Below, piece by piece: positions 50,818 to 63,830 of a stretch of DNA of 64,000 nucleotides (positions are counted from its first letter, which is position 1; the number at the start of each line of letters is the position of its first letter). The position numbers and the translations under genes are program-made. This DNA is from Chondrosia reniformis. Taxonomy: Eukaryota; Porifera; Demospongiae; Chondrillida; Chondrillidae. Location: positions 3,100,001-3,164,000 of the forward strand of contig OX359191.1 in assembly GCA_947172415.1 (NCBI GenBank), in the 5' to 3' direction. The notes beneath the pieces are model-generated. The model did no database searches and was not told where the DNA came from. It saw only the letters and a program-made list of their open reading frames with translations.

Positions 50818-50998
50818 ACAAGTGTGGTTAAATAGATGTTGGGTGGCAGGTGGTGAGTGATGATGTAATAGTGAGTTGAAATATTAATTAGGATGAAAAG
50901 AATTATATAAGGTGGTAAAGTTAATTAATTAAGTATATCCTTCCAAATGGGATCCACATTCATTCCTGAGTCCATGTTCATTCAAGGTGTTTTATGTA

Positions 50999-51534
50999 TT
51001 AGTATAGCCTCCTTGATCTTTCTTCCGATTTTGTGTTGTTCTTCCTGTAATACTTTTGCATTCTCCCATGAGATGTCATGCAAGATTTCTTTACATGTAC
51101 AGCTAGAGAGTTGTTGGTGTCAATTCTTTGTACGGACCTTTTATGTTCCTTCATCCTGTCAATGAGGGTTTTCCATGTCTCACCAATGTACACTTGTCTG
51201 CATCTGCAAGGTATTTCATAAATGACTCCTGTCTTCTGAGTCTCGGGTAGTGGTGTCTTTATCCTGGTCAATAGGGAGTGAAGAGTGTTGGTTGCCTTGT
51301 GTCTGATTCTCACTTCCAGCGGTCTGCAAACTCACTTAAACCTTTGATGTAAGGTAAGCAGAGGACACGTTCTCCTTCTTTAATCAGATCATCATTCCTT
51401 CTTTTCTTCTTCTTTAGTGTTCTTCTTACAAGTCCTTCTGGGTAGCCATTGGCAATGAAGGTGGTTCTTATGTGTTTGAGTTTTCTTTGTAATGATTGTC
51501 CTTTGCATAGGTGTTCAGCCCTTTTTTGAGGCAT
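50999..51534 (-). pseudogene. Penelope connector and GIY-YIG endonuclease
   Basis: 51534-51310 encodes the basic connector (HIRTTFIANGYPEGLVRRTL, then LPYIKGLSE). After a shift near 51312 comes GVIYEIPCRCRQVYIGETWK, the GIY-YIG motif, then EHKRSVQRIDTNNSLAVHV. A second shift or stop ends it at 50999. The nuclease would cut target DNA. Compared with 17563-17947 it belongs to another Penelope family (IPCRC versus IPCSEC, low similarity outside the motif). Confidence 0.83.
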
Positions 51535-52200
51535 AAGATGGTGCCAATCTTGGTGGACGGATGGTGATTAGAATTGTAGTGAATATAACTATCAGTATGT
51601 GTAGGCTTTCTGAACACACTGGTGTGGAATTGTTGTGTAACTCTTTCGACCAAGACTTCTAAGAAATGTAATTGTCCTTGTTTTTCTTCCTCCATTGTGA
51701 ATTTGATGTTGTCCTTAATAGAGTTGAGATGTTCGAGAAAACCTTTCAGTTGTTCTTTACCATGTCTCCATATTACAAAGGTGTCATCCACATACCTTAG
51801 CCAAATAGTTGGTTTCTTGGTGGTAGACTTGATTGCTAGGTTCTCAAAATATTCCATATAAATGTTAGCAACTACTGGGGACAGGGGGGAACCCATGGCA
51901 GCCCCTTCAGTTTGTTGGTAGAAATTGTCCCCAAATTTAAAGAAAGTTGTGGTAAGGAACTTCTTCAGTAAGTCAGTAATTATGTCGGGTGGTAGGTTTG
52001 TTCTCTCCACAAGAGTTGTGTCTTTGTGTAGTAGCTCCGAAACAATGCTGATGGCTTCATTGATTGGTACTTTGGTAAAGAGGTTTACCACATCAAAGCT
52101 AACCATTCTGTCTTTAGGCTCAATCCTGATGTCCCTTAGTAACTGTTCAAAGTGGATGGAGTTACGTACAGTATGACATGACTTACCAACAAAGGGGAGA
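51468..52200 (-). pseudogene. Penelope-like reverse transcriptase core
   Basis: Motif A MVSFDVVNLFTKVPI, then GAAMGSPLSPVVANIYMEYFE (motif B, about 51905-51845), then WLRYVDDTFVIW (motif C, YVDD, about 51800). FTMEEEKQGQLHFLEVLV and VFRKPTHTDSYIHYNS follow. The catalytic aspartates are all visible and this stretch is open to 51468, so the core is the best kept part. Penelope RTs are related to telomerase and prime at a nick made by the linked nuclease. Confidence 0.88.
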
Positions 52201-53200
52201 GAATCTTTGTTAATTCTTTGGCCAGGGTGTAAGTGGGGGAGTTTGTAGATGACACAATGGGTCTTAGCAGTCTGTCTACCTTGTGGATCTTTGGTAACCC
52301 ATATATACGTGGTGGTTGGCAATGGGATGGTGCTAGTTTTAATCTAGTCTCCCTATCAATTAGTCCTTTCTGTTCAATCTGCTTCATAGTTTGGTTGATC
52401 TCTCTTTCAATTTTGGTTGTTGGATTTTTCTTTATTTCTTGATAGGTGTCATCTTTGAGTAGATTCTCCATTTTGATGTGGTATTCTGAGTATTGATGAC
52501 CACTATGGCTTTTCCTTTGTCAGCAGGTATGATTTTGATAGAGTCATCATTCCGTAACCTTCTTATAGATAACCGTTGCAATCTTGTTGTGTTGGGTTGT
52601 GGTATTCTTGCATGTTTGAGGCACCACTTTACTCTGGACTTTAAATCCTTTGATCTGAGTCCATTCGTGCTCCTTGCAATAGACTCGGTTCTGGCAATGA
52701 TGTCTGTGTATGGAATAGACTTGGGTGAGATGGAGAAGTTGAGTCAAAGGGAAAGTACCTCCTCTTCAATCTTGTCAAGATTACAGCTGCTGTAGTTGTG
52801 TACAACCTTCTTTTGCTTTAACTGACCTTGACATTCCAAGATGAGTCTATCTAATTTCTTTTGATGTCTTTCTTTACATTGCTTATAGGTTGTCTCTTCA
52901 TGCTGCATAATCCAGGTTTCCATTTCTCTGTATTGTTGTTGGTCCAACATTCTGAGTAAGCATTGTTGTAATTCTTGTTTGGACTTCCATAGGTAGGACT
53001 GTTTCTTGTGAGCTTGGCCAATACTTTCATTAAGTACCTTGAAAGAAACCTTCTTAGATAGAGTTGACATGTTGTAAGATTGAATTGGTAATCTTATCCT
53101 GAATCCTTGTGCTTTGCATCTCGATAGAAAAGTAAGTTGATTCTTGACTCTGGTGAGTTTACTTGTGATGTTCCTCATTTTGTAGATGGCTTGTATAGTA
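52136..53200 (-). pseudogene. Penelope-like protein, N-terminal and early RT region
   Basis: 53200-52744 is an open frame rich in Gln, Lys and Glu (coiled-coil-like) typical of the region before a Penelope RT. After frameshifts come IKIIPADKGKAIVV (near 52530-52490) and, in 52471-52136, APSHCQPPRIYGLPKIHKV and RPIVSSTNSPTYTLAKELTK. These match the conserved P-x-x-Y-G-L-P-K-(I/V)-H and R-P-I-V-S-x-x-N-S-P blocks of Penelope RTs. The frame breaks near 52165. Confidence 0.8.
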
Positions 53201-53298
53201 GCTCCTCCTTTCATTATTGCTGATGAAGACGTTAGGGTCGAAACGTTCAATTCTAAAGAATATTCCTGTTGCTGTAGCTCAATAATCATCAATTAACT
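53201..53298 (+). repeat. 98-bp terminal repeat, inverted 5' copy
   Basis: Inverse of 50720-50817, same length, differing at a few positions (for example ACGTTAG versus ACCTTAG). Confidence 0.85.
53220..53244 (+). ncRNA. Hammerhead-like core in Penelope inverted end
   Basis: CTGATGA, then AGACGTTAGGGTC with GAC pairing GTC-like ends, then GAAAC. The full conserved core order of a hammerhead is present. Helices I and III are not assigned. It is antisense to the element's coding strand because this end is inverted. Confidence 0.45.
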
Positions 53299-55078
53299 AG
53301 TTAATAGTTCTATGTGCTAGTTATAAGTACTCGTTACTAGTTGTATGTTCTAGTTATATGTACTAGCACTAGTTATATTTACTAGTTGGAGGTTCTAGTT
53401 TTATGTACTTCATTGTAAGTAGTAGTTGCATGTTCTAATTGTATGTACTACTCATATGTACTAGTTATGTGCTAGTTGTATGTTCCAGTTGTACATACTA
53501 GTTGTGTGTAGCAGTTGTATGCACTAGTTGTGAGTACTTGTTATATGTACTAGATAATAGTTGTATATACTAATTGTTTCTACTAGTTATATGTAGTAGT
53601 TGAATGTACTAATTGTTTGTAATTGTTGTATGTACTAGATATATTTAGTAGTTGTATGTACTAGTTGTCTGTACTACTTGTATGTTCTAGTTATATGTAC
53701 TAGTTGTATGTATTAGCTGTATGTTCTAGTTATATGTAATAGTTGTATGCACTAGTTGTGTGTAGTTAAATTTACTAGTTGTATGTACTAGTTGTGTGTA
53801 ATTGGTGTATGTACTAGTTATATTTACTACTTGTTGTTACTAGTTATATATACTAGTTGTATGTAGTAGCTGTTTATACTAGTTCTATGTACTAGTTGTA
53901 TGTACCAGTTGTATGTACTAGTTGTATATACTAGTTCTTTGTATTAGTAACTGGTTGCATGTACTAGTTATATATACTACTTGCACGTACTAGTTGTATG
54001 CACTAGTTGTATGTAGTTATATGTACTAGTTGTTTGTACTTGTTGTGTGTAATTGTTGTATGTACTAGTTATATTTACTAGTTGTAGTTACTAGTTGTAT
54101 GTACTAGTTGTATGTACTAGTAACTAGATGTATGTACAAGTATTATGTCACAGTTGTATGTATGTACTAGTTGTATGTACTAGTTTTATGTACTAGATAC
54201 TAGTTGTATATTTTAGTAGTATGAATTAGTTATGTGTACTATTTGTATGTGCTAATTGTTTGTAATTGTTGTATGTACTAGTTATATTTAGTAGTTGTAT
54301 GTACTAGTTGTCTGTACTAGTTGTATGTTCTAGTTATATGTACTAGTTGTATGCACTAGTTGTATGTAGTTAAATGTACTAGTTGTATGTACAAGTTGTG
54401 TGTAATTGGTGTATGTACTAGTTATATTTACTACTTGTTGTTACTAGTTGTATGCACTAGTTGGATGTACCAGTTGTATGTACTAGTAACTAGTTGTGTG
54501 TACTAGTTGTATATACCATCTGTGCACACTAGTTCTATGCACTAATTGTATGTACTAGCTGTATGTAGTAGTTGTGTTTACTAGTTGTATGTACTAGTAA
54601 TTAGTTGTTTGTACTAGTTATATATACTAGTTGTATGTACTAGCTGTTTATACTAGTTCTATGTACTAGTTGTATGTACCAGTTGTATGTACTAGTTGTA
54701 TATACTAGTTCTTTGTATTAGTAACTGGTTGCATGTACTAGTTATATATACTACTTGCACGTACTAGTTATATGCACTAGTTGTATGTAGTTATATGTAC
54801 TAGTTGTTTGTACTTGTTGTGTGTAATTGTTGTATGTACTAGTAATATTTACTAGTTGTAGTTACTAGTTGTATGTACTAGTTGTATGTACTAGTAACTA
54901 GATGTATGTACAAGTATTATGTCGCAGTTGCATGTACTAGTTGTATGTACTAGTTTTATGTACTAGATACTAGTTGTATATTTTAGTAGTATGAATTAGT
55001 TGTGTACTATTTGTATGTGCTAATTGTTTGTAATTGTTGAATGTAATAGTTATATTTACTAGTTGTAGTTACTAGTTT
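53299..55078 (-). repeat. 13-bp satellite block 10, inverted orientation
   Basis: End of the inverted block. It contains large offset duplications: AGCTGTTTAT at 53868 and 54642 (774 bp) and CTAGTTGTCT at 53661 and 54304 (643 bp). Orientation flips back at about 55070-55085. Confidence 0.94.
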
Positions 55079-58000
55079 ATGTACTAGTAGATACAACTAG
55101 TTACTAGTACATACAACTAGTAGATACGACTAGTACATACAACAATTACACACAACTAGTATATACAACTAATACATGTAACTAGTACATACACCCAGAC
55201 TACATACAACTAGAAACTAGTACATACAACTTGTACATACTACTAGTAACTAGTACATACTACTAGTTTATACAACTAGTTCATACAACTAGTACACACA
55301 ACTACTAAATTAAACTAGTACGTCTAACTATTACATACAACTAGTACATAAAATTAGTACATATAAGTAGTACATACACTTAGTACATATAACCAGTACA
55401 AACATATATAACTAGTACATATAAACAGTACATAAAACTAGAACATACTACTAGTACATACAACTAGTACATACAATTAGTACATATAACTAATACATAA
55501 AAGTAGTAAAGACAACAAGTAGCTACAACTAGTACATTACTAGTACACACAATTAGCCAATAAAACTGGAACATACAACTAGCACATAACTAGTTCATAC
55601 AATTAGTACATACAATTAGAACATGCAACCACTACTTAGAATTGAGTACATAAAACGAGAACCTCCAACTAGTCAACTAGTTCTATTATATATATACAAC
55701 TAGTACATTCAACTAATACATATAATTTGTACATACAACTAGTACATACAACTAGTACATACAACTTGTACATACAACTAGTGCATACAACTAGTACATA
55801 CACCTAGACTACATACAACTAGAAACTAGTACATACAACTTTTACATACAACTAGTAACTAGTACATACTACTAGTACATAAAACTGGTTTATACAACTA
55901 GTACACACAACTAGTAAATTAAACCAGTACATATGACTAGTACATACAACTAGTATATACAATTAGTACATACACATAGTACATATAACCAGTTCATACA
56001 TATATAACTAGTATATATAAACAGCACATAAAACTAGAACATACTACTACTACATACACCTTGTACATACAACTAGAACATACAACTATAACCTACATAT
56101 ACAAATAGTTTCTAGTACATACAACTAGTAGATACAAGTAGTATATACAACTAGTATCTAGTACATAAGACTAGAACATACAACTACTACATACAACTAG
56201 TACATACAAGTAGTACAATTAATTACATACAACTTGTACATACAACTAGTACATACAAATAGTAACTACTACTAGTAAATATAACTAGCACATACAACTA
56301 CTACATATAACTACATACAACTAGTACATACAACTAATACATACAACGTGTACATACAATTAGTATATACAACTAGTACATATAACTATTACATACAACT
56401 AGTATATACAGAAAATTAGTACATACAGATAGTTACTTGTACATTCAACTAGTACATACAACTAGTACATAAAACTACTACATACACCTAGTACACACAA
56501 GTAGTTACTGGTAGAGATACACAATTAGTACACACAACTAGTACATACAATTAGTACATACAATTAGTACATATAACTAGGACACACAACTCATACATAC
56601 GTGGACATACAACTATTTTCTAGTACATACAACTTGTACATACAACTAGTACCTACAACGACCACTTTCAACTGGTACTACAACTAGTACATAGAACTAG
56701 TATATACAACAAGTACATAAGACTAATACATGCTACAAGTAAATACAACTAGTACATAGAGCCAGTACAGACAACTTTTACCTACAACCAGCAAACCTAA
56801 CTAGAACTAGTACATACAACTAGTACCTACAAGTAGTAAATATAACCAGTATTACTATATACAACCACTACACACAACTAGTACATAAAACTTGTACATA
56901 CTACTAGTACATACAAATAATACATACAACTAATTACTAGTACATAAAACTAGTACATACACATATAACAAGTACATTTAAATAGTACATACAGCTAGTA
57001 CATGCAACTAGTACATGCAACTAGTACATACAAAAAGTATATACAACTAGTTCATACATCTAGTATATATAACTACAACTTGCAACTAGTTATACAACGA
57101 GTACTTAGAACTAATACAGGTAACAAGTAAATACAACTAGTGTATACAACTAGTAACTACTACTAGTAATTATAACTAGAACCTACAACTACTACATATA
57201 ACTACATACAACTAGTACATACAACTAGTACATACAACTCGTACGTACAACTTGTACATACATCTTGTACATACAACTAGTTACAAGTACATAGAACTAG
57301 TCCATATAACCAGTACATACAACTAGTACATACAACTAGTCACTACTACATTCTCCTAGTACATACAACTAATATGTACAAACAATACATAGAACTAGTA
57401 CATTCAATTGTACATACAATTAAAACATAAAACTAGTACATACAACTAGTACATATAACTAGTACATTGAACTAGTACATATAACTAGTACACCCAAGTC
57501 GTACGTACGAGTACATACAACTAGTTACTAGTACATAAAACTAGTACAAACAACTAGTACAAACAACTAGTAAATACAACGAGCACTTGCAACTGGTACT
57601 ACAGCTAGTTCATAGAACTAGTACATACACATATAACTAGTACATATAAATAGTACATACAACTAGTACACGCAACTAGTACATACAACTTGTATATACG
57701 ACTAGTTCATACATCTAGTACATAAAACTAGTACTTTCAACCAATACTACAACTAGTACATAGAACTTGTATATACAGTGAGTACATAAAACTAACACAT
57801 GAAACAAGTAAATACAGCTAGTACATGACATGTACTAACAACAACTACATTCAACGAGTACATACCACTTTTGCCTACAACTAGTAAACAAAACTAGTAT
57901 GGTGAATACAACTAGTAATTAAAACTAGTACTTACAACTGGTAACAAGTACATTCAACTAGGACCTACAACTAATACATACAGCTAGTACCTAAAAGTAG

Positions 58001-59705
58001 TAAATATAACTAGTGCTTTATATACAGCTAGTACATAAAACTTGTACATACAACTTGTACATACAACTAGTAAATACAACTAGTTACTAGTAAATACAAC
58101 TAGGACCTACAACTAGTACATACAACTAGTACATACAACTACTACATTTAACGAGTACATACCACTTTTGCCTACAACTAGTAAACAAAACTAGAATGGT
58201 GCATACAACTAGTAATTTAAACTAGTACCTACAACTGGTAACCTGTACATTCAACTAGGCCCTACAACTAATAAATAAACCTGTACTAGTACATAAAGCT
58301 AGTACCTAAAAGTAGTAAATATAACTAGTGCAATTATATACAACTAGTACATAAAACTTGTACATACAACTTGTACATACAACTAGTAAATACAACTAGT
58401 TACTAGTAAATACAACTAGGACCTACAACTAGTACATACAACTAGTACATACAACTAGTAAATACAACTAATTACTAGTAAATACAACTAGGTCCTACAA
58501 CTAGTACATACAACTAGTACATACAACTAGTAAATACAACTAGTTACTAGTAAATACAACTAGGACCTACAACTAGTACATACAACTAGTACATACAACT
58601 AGTACATAAAAGTATTACATAAAACTAGTACATACAAATAGTAAATACAACTATTTTCTAGTATATACAACTAGTACATACAACTAGTACATATCGGTGG
58701 TGCATACAGCTAGTACATACAACTAGTACGTATAATTAGTACATTCAACAATTACCCACAACTAGTACATTCAACTAGTACATACAATTAGTACTACAAA
58801 TAGGATATATAACTAGTACATACAACTAGTACTTATAACCAGTACATACAACTAGTAACTACAACTAGTAAATATAACTAGTACATACAATTGCAAACAA
58901 CAAGTTCATAACGAATATATAACAGTACATACACCTAGTACATACAACTAGTGCTTACAACTAGTACCTAAATATATATACAATTAATTTCTAGTACATA
59001 CAACAAGTAGATACAACTAGTACATACAACTAGTAACTACAACTAGTAAATATAACTAGTACTTACAACAATTACATACAATTAGTAAATGCAATTAGTA
59101 CATATACCTAGCACATACAACTAGTACATAAAACTATTACACACAACTAGTACATTCAACTAGTACACAATACTAGTACATACATATAAGGACTAGTTCA
59201 TTCAACTGGTACCTACTACTAGGACATACAACTAGTAACTACAACTAGTACAAATAACTAGTACATACAACAATTACACAAAACTAGTGCATATAAGTAG
59301 TACATGTAATGACATACAACTAGTACATACAATTAGTATATACATACAATTAGTACTCACAGATTACTAGTACATACAACTAGAACAAACAACTAGTACA
59401 TACAAATAGTACATATAACTAGAACATACAACTAGCTAATAGTACATACAACTAGTACATAAAAACTAGTACATTCACCTAGTACATTTAGCTGGTACAT
59501 ACAGCTAGTACACACAACTAGTGCATATAACTAGTACATGCAACAATTACACACAACTAGTACACACAACTAGTAAATTAAACTAGCACCTATAACTAGT
59601 ACAAACCACAATTACACACAACTAGTACATACAAGTAGTACCTATAATTACATACAACTAGGACATACAAAGAGTAACTACAACTAGTACATACAACTAG
59701 TACAT
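55079..59705 (+). repeat. 13-bp satellite block 11
   Basis: Forward array again. A 297-bp offset duplication carries the private stretch TTGCCTACAACTAGTAAAC (57871 and 58168). Confidence 0.95.
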
Positions 59706-59955
59706 AGAATTCACAGAAGATCAAAATAAAGAAAATATAAAGACTCTCAGGATCACTGATGAAGGGTGGAATTCCCAGAAACGGCTATCTGACCCAGTGG
59801 AGAAGAAGATGAAAGAAGGGAGGAGAAGGAAGAAAAGACTCCTGTATCTTTATCCAAGGCTCTCTTCAGGTTTAGTTGCTCTATAGGCTCTTTACAGAAT
59901 AGGCATAGCATGTAGGAAAATGGTATCTTAGATTTTTCATATAAGCAGTGCCAGT
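59706..59955. mobile_element. 250-bp non-satellite insert, possibly a Penelope terminal fragment
   Basis: Unique sequence bounded by satellite on both sides, purine-rich on the plus strand (GAAGGGAGGAGAAGG). It contains a hammerhead-like core at 59756-59782, as do the ends of the two Penelope-like elements here. A 68-codon minus-strand frame (59959-59753, containing LDKDTGVFSSFSSLL) faintly resembles Penelope C-termini but runs antisense into that core, so I do not call it a gene. Confidence 0.45.
59756..59782 (+). ncRNA. Hammerhead-like core in 250-bp insert
   Basis: CTGATGA, then a stem-loop in which GGG pairs with CCC (around GGAATT), then GAAAC. Same core order as in the Penelope ends. 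Confidence 0.4.
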
Positions 59956-62900
59956 ACATTCACATATAACTAGTGCATATAAATAGCACATAAAACTAGA
60001 ACATACTACTGGTAAATACAAACAGTACATATTACTAGTACATATAATAGGTGAATAAAACTAGTAGATACAACTAGTATTTATACATACATCTAGTATT
60101 TATACATACAACTAGTTACTAGTACATACAACTAGTACATACAACTAGTACTGCAACTAGTACATAGAACTAGTCCGAACAACTAGTACATACAACTAGT
60201 ACATATAACTAGTACATACAACTAGTTACTAGTACATACAACTAGTACATACAACTAGTAACTACATCTAGTAAATATAACTAGTACATACAACTAGAAC
60301 ATATAACTACATTCCACTAGTACATAGAACTAGTAAATACAGATTGTTAATAATATATACAACTAGGACATACAACCAGTACATACAACTAGTACATATA
60401 ATTAGTACATACAACTAGTTACGAGATACATACAACTAGTACATAAAACTAGTAAAATAACTAGTACATAAAACAGGGGAATAAAACTAGTAGATACAAC
60501 TAGTAATTATACATACAACTAGTTTCTAGTACATACAACTAGTACATACAACTAGTAACTACAACTAGTAAATATAATTAGTACATACAACAATTACACA
60601 CAATTAGTACATTCAACTAGTACTTATAAATCGTACATACAACTAGTAGATATAAATAGAACCTACAACTAGTCTCTAGTACATTCATTTACTACATACA
60701 ACTAATATATACAACTAGTTACTAGTAGACACAACTGGTACATACAACTAATGTAAACATACAACTAGTACATTCAACTAGTACATACAACTAGTACCTA
60801 CCAAAGTAAGTGAAAATAGTACATTCAATAATTACAAAAAACTAGTACATGCAATTAGTACATACAACTAGTACCTACAACAAGTAAATATTACTAGTGC
60901 AAACAACAATTACCCACAACTAGTACATACATCTAGTACATACAGCTAGTTAATAGTATATACAACTAGTACACACTACTAGTACACACAGCTAGTACAT
61001 ACAACTAGTACAAAAAACTAGTACTTGCAACTAATACCAACCTAACACCTAGTATAATAAGTACTAGAATCTACAACTAGTACATAAAACCAGTACATAC
61101 AACTAGTACACATAACTAGTACATACATCTGGTTATTTAGTATATTCAACTGCTACATGCAACTAGTACATACAACTAGTTACTAGTACATACACCTACT
61201 ACATACAACTAGTACATACAACTAGTTACTAGTACATACAACTAGTCTATATAACCAGTAAATAGAACTAGTACATACAACTAGTATCGGGTACGTACAA
61301 CTAGTACATACAACTATACATACAAATAGTTACTAGTACATTCACCTATTTCATACAACTAGTACATACAACTAGTACATACAACTAGTTACTAGTACAT
61401 ACAACAAGTACATACAACTAGTGCATACAACTAGTACATACAACTAGTACATACAACTAGTGACTAGTACATACAACTAGTACATACAACTAGTGCATAC
61501 AACTAGTACATACAAGTAGAACATACAACTGGTACATACAAGTAGTATATACAATTAGTACCCACAACTACTACCTACAACTTGTACATTCAACTAAAGC
61601 TAGAACATAAAACTAGTCCATAAAACTAGTACATACAACTAGTTACTAGTACATACAACTGTTACACATAAATAGTATACAGCAGGTTCATACAACTAGA
61701 ATATACAACTAGTACTTACAACTAGAATATACAACTAGTTCATACAAGTAGTACAAACAACTAGTACACACAACTATTACATTCAACTAGAATCTACCTA
61801 GCACATAGTATAGCTGTGTAGTACCAGAACCTACAGCTTGTCCATACAATTAGTATATACAACTAGTGCAAACAACTAGTACATACAACTAGTGCAAACA
61901 AGTAGTACATACAATTAGTACACAGAACTAGTACATGGAACTAGTAAAAAGAACTAGAACATACAACTAGTACATGCAAGTGCTACATACAACTAGTTAC
62001 TAGTATATACAACTAGTCTATATAACCAGTAAATAGAACTAGTACATACAACTAGTATCCGGTACATTCAACTAGTACATACAACTATACATACAAATAG
62101 TTACTAGTACATTCACCTATTACATACCACTATTACATACAACTAGTTACTAGTACATATAGAATATACAACTGGTACATACAAGTAGTGTATACAATTG
62201 GTATACACAACTACTACCTACAACTTGTACATTCAACTAAAGCTAGAACATAAAACTAGTCCATAAAACTAGTACATACAACTAGTTACTAGTACTTACA
62301 ACTCTTACATATAAATAGTATATACAACAGGTTCATACAACTAGAATATATATACAACTAGAATATACAACTAGTACTTACAACTAGAATATACAACTAG
62401 TTCATACAAGTAGTACAAACAACTAGTACACACAACTATTACATACAACTAATACAAACAACTAGAATAAACAACTATTACATTCAACTAGAATCTACCT
62501 AGCACATTGTATAACTAGTACTAGAACTTAGAGCTTGTCCATACAATTAGTATATACAACTAGGGCAAACAACTAATACATACAATTAGTACACACAGCT
62601 AGTACATACAACTAGTAAAAAGAACTAGTACATACAACTAGTACATACAACTGCTACATACAACTAGTTGCTAGTACATACAACTAGCACATTTAACTAG
62701 TACATACAACTAGCCCATAAAATTAGTATCGAATACATGCAACTAGTACATACAAGTAGTACATACAACTGGTACAAACCAATAGTTCATACAACTATAT
62801 AGTAACTAGTTCATACAACTAATACATACAAGTAGTACCTAGGACAAGGAAATATAACTTTTACATACAACAATAACCTACAACTAATACATCAAACTAG

Positions 62901-63830
62901 TACATATAACTAGTACATACAACTAGTAGAGACAACTAGTACACAGAAACAGTACATATAACAATTACATACAACTAGTACATAAAACTACTTCATAAAA
63001 CTAGTACCTACTTAGTACCTAGTATAACTACTACTAGAACCTGCAACTAGTTTATACAACTAGTACTTACAAATAGTACAAACCAATTGTACATACAACT
63101 AGTACAAACAACTAGTACATAAAACTTGTATCTACAACAAGTAAATATAACTAGTAGATACAACAATTACCCACAACTAGTACATACAACTACTACATGT
63201 AACTAGTAGATGCAACTGGTACATACAACTAGTACATACAACTACGACACATAATTAGTGCATACAACTAGTATATACAACTAGTACCTATTTAGTGCCT
63301 AGATTAACTAGTACTAGAACCTACAACTGGTACATGCAACAAAGAGTTCGAACCAATAGTACATACAATTAGTTACTAGTACATACAACTAGTTACTAGT
63401 ACATATAACTAGTTACTAGTACATATAACTAGTTACTAATACATGTAACTAGTACATGCAACTGGTACATACAACTAGTACATACAACTAGTTCTCACAA
63501 CTAGTACATACAACTAGTACATACAACTAGTACAGAAAACTAGTACAGAAAACTAGTTTGTACAACTAGGACAAACAATTAGTACATACAACTAGTACCT
63601 ACCTAGTACTAGAACCTACAACTTGTACATACAACTAGTACATACAACTCGTACATACAATAAGTAGATATAACTAGTACATACAACAATTACCCGCAAC
63701 TAGTACATACAACTAGTAAATATAACTAATATAAAGAAATAATACATACAACTAGTTCATACCACTAGTACATACAACTAGTACTTACAACTAGTACATA
63801 CAACTAGTACATACAACAATTACTCACAAC
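59956..63830 (+). repeat. 13-bp satellite block 12
   Basis: Forward array. Long-range direct duplications occur with offsets of 761 bp (CTATATAACCAG at 61257 and 62018) and 643 bp (CTAAAGCTAGAAC at 61594 and 62237), plus many 20-bp CTAGTTA monomers. Confidence 0.95.

Larger units (their letters stand above)
50720..53298 (-). mobile_element. Penelope-like retroelement with 98-bp inverted ends
   Basis: Minus-strand element with a Penelope RT (YVDD box) followed by a GIY-YIG nuclease. The 98 bp at 50720-50817 recur inverted at 53201-53298 with only a few mismatches. The 3' end (low coordinate) carries the normal sense-strand copy and the 5' end carries an inverted one. Several frameshifts break the coding region. 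No target-site duplication identified. Confidence 0.88.

Noticed and set aside
50840-50998. tRNA or other RNA gene near Penelope 3' end
   Set aside because: Examined the non-coding stretch; no cloverleaf or internal promoter boxes recognised.
59753-59959. 68-codon minus-strand frame
   Set aside because: Weak resemblance only, no conserved motif, and it runs antisense through the hammerhead-like core.
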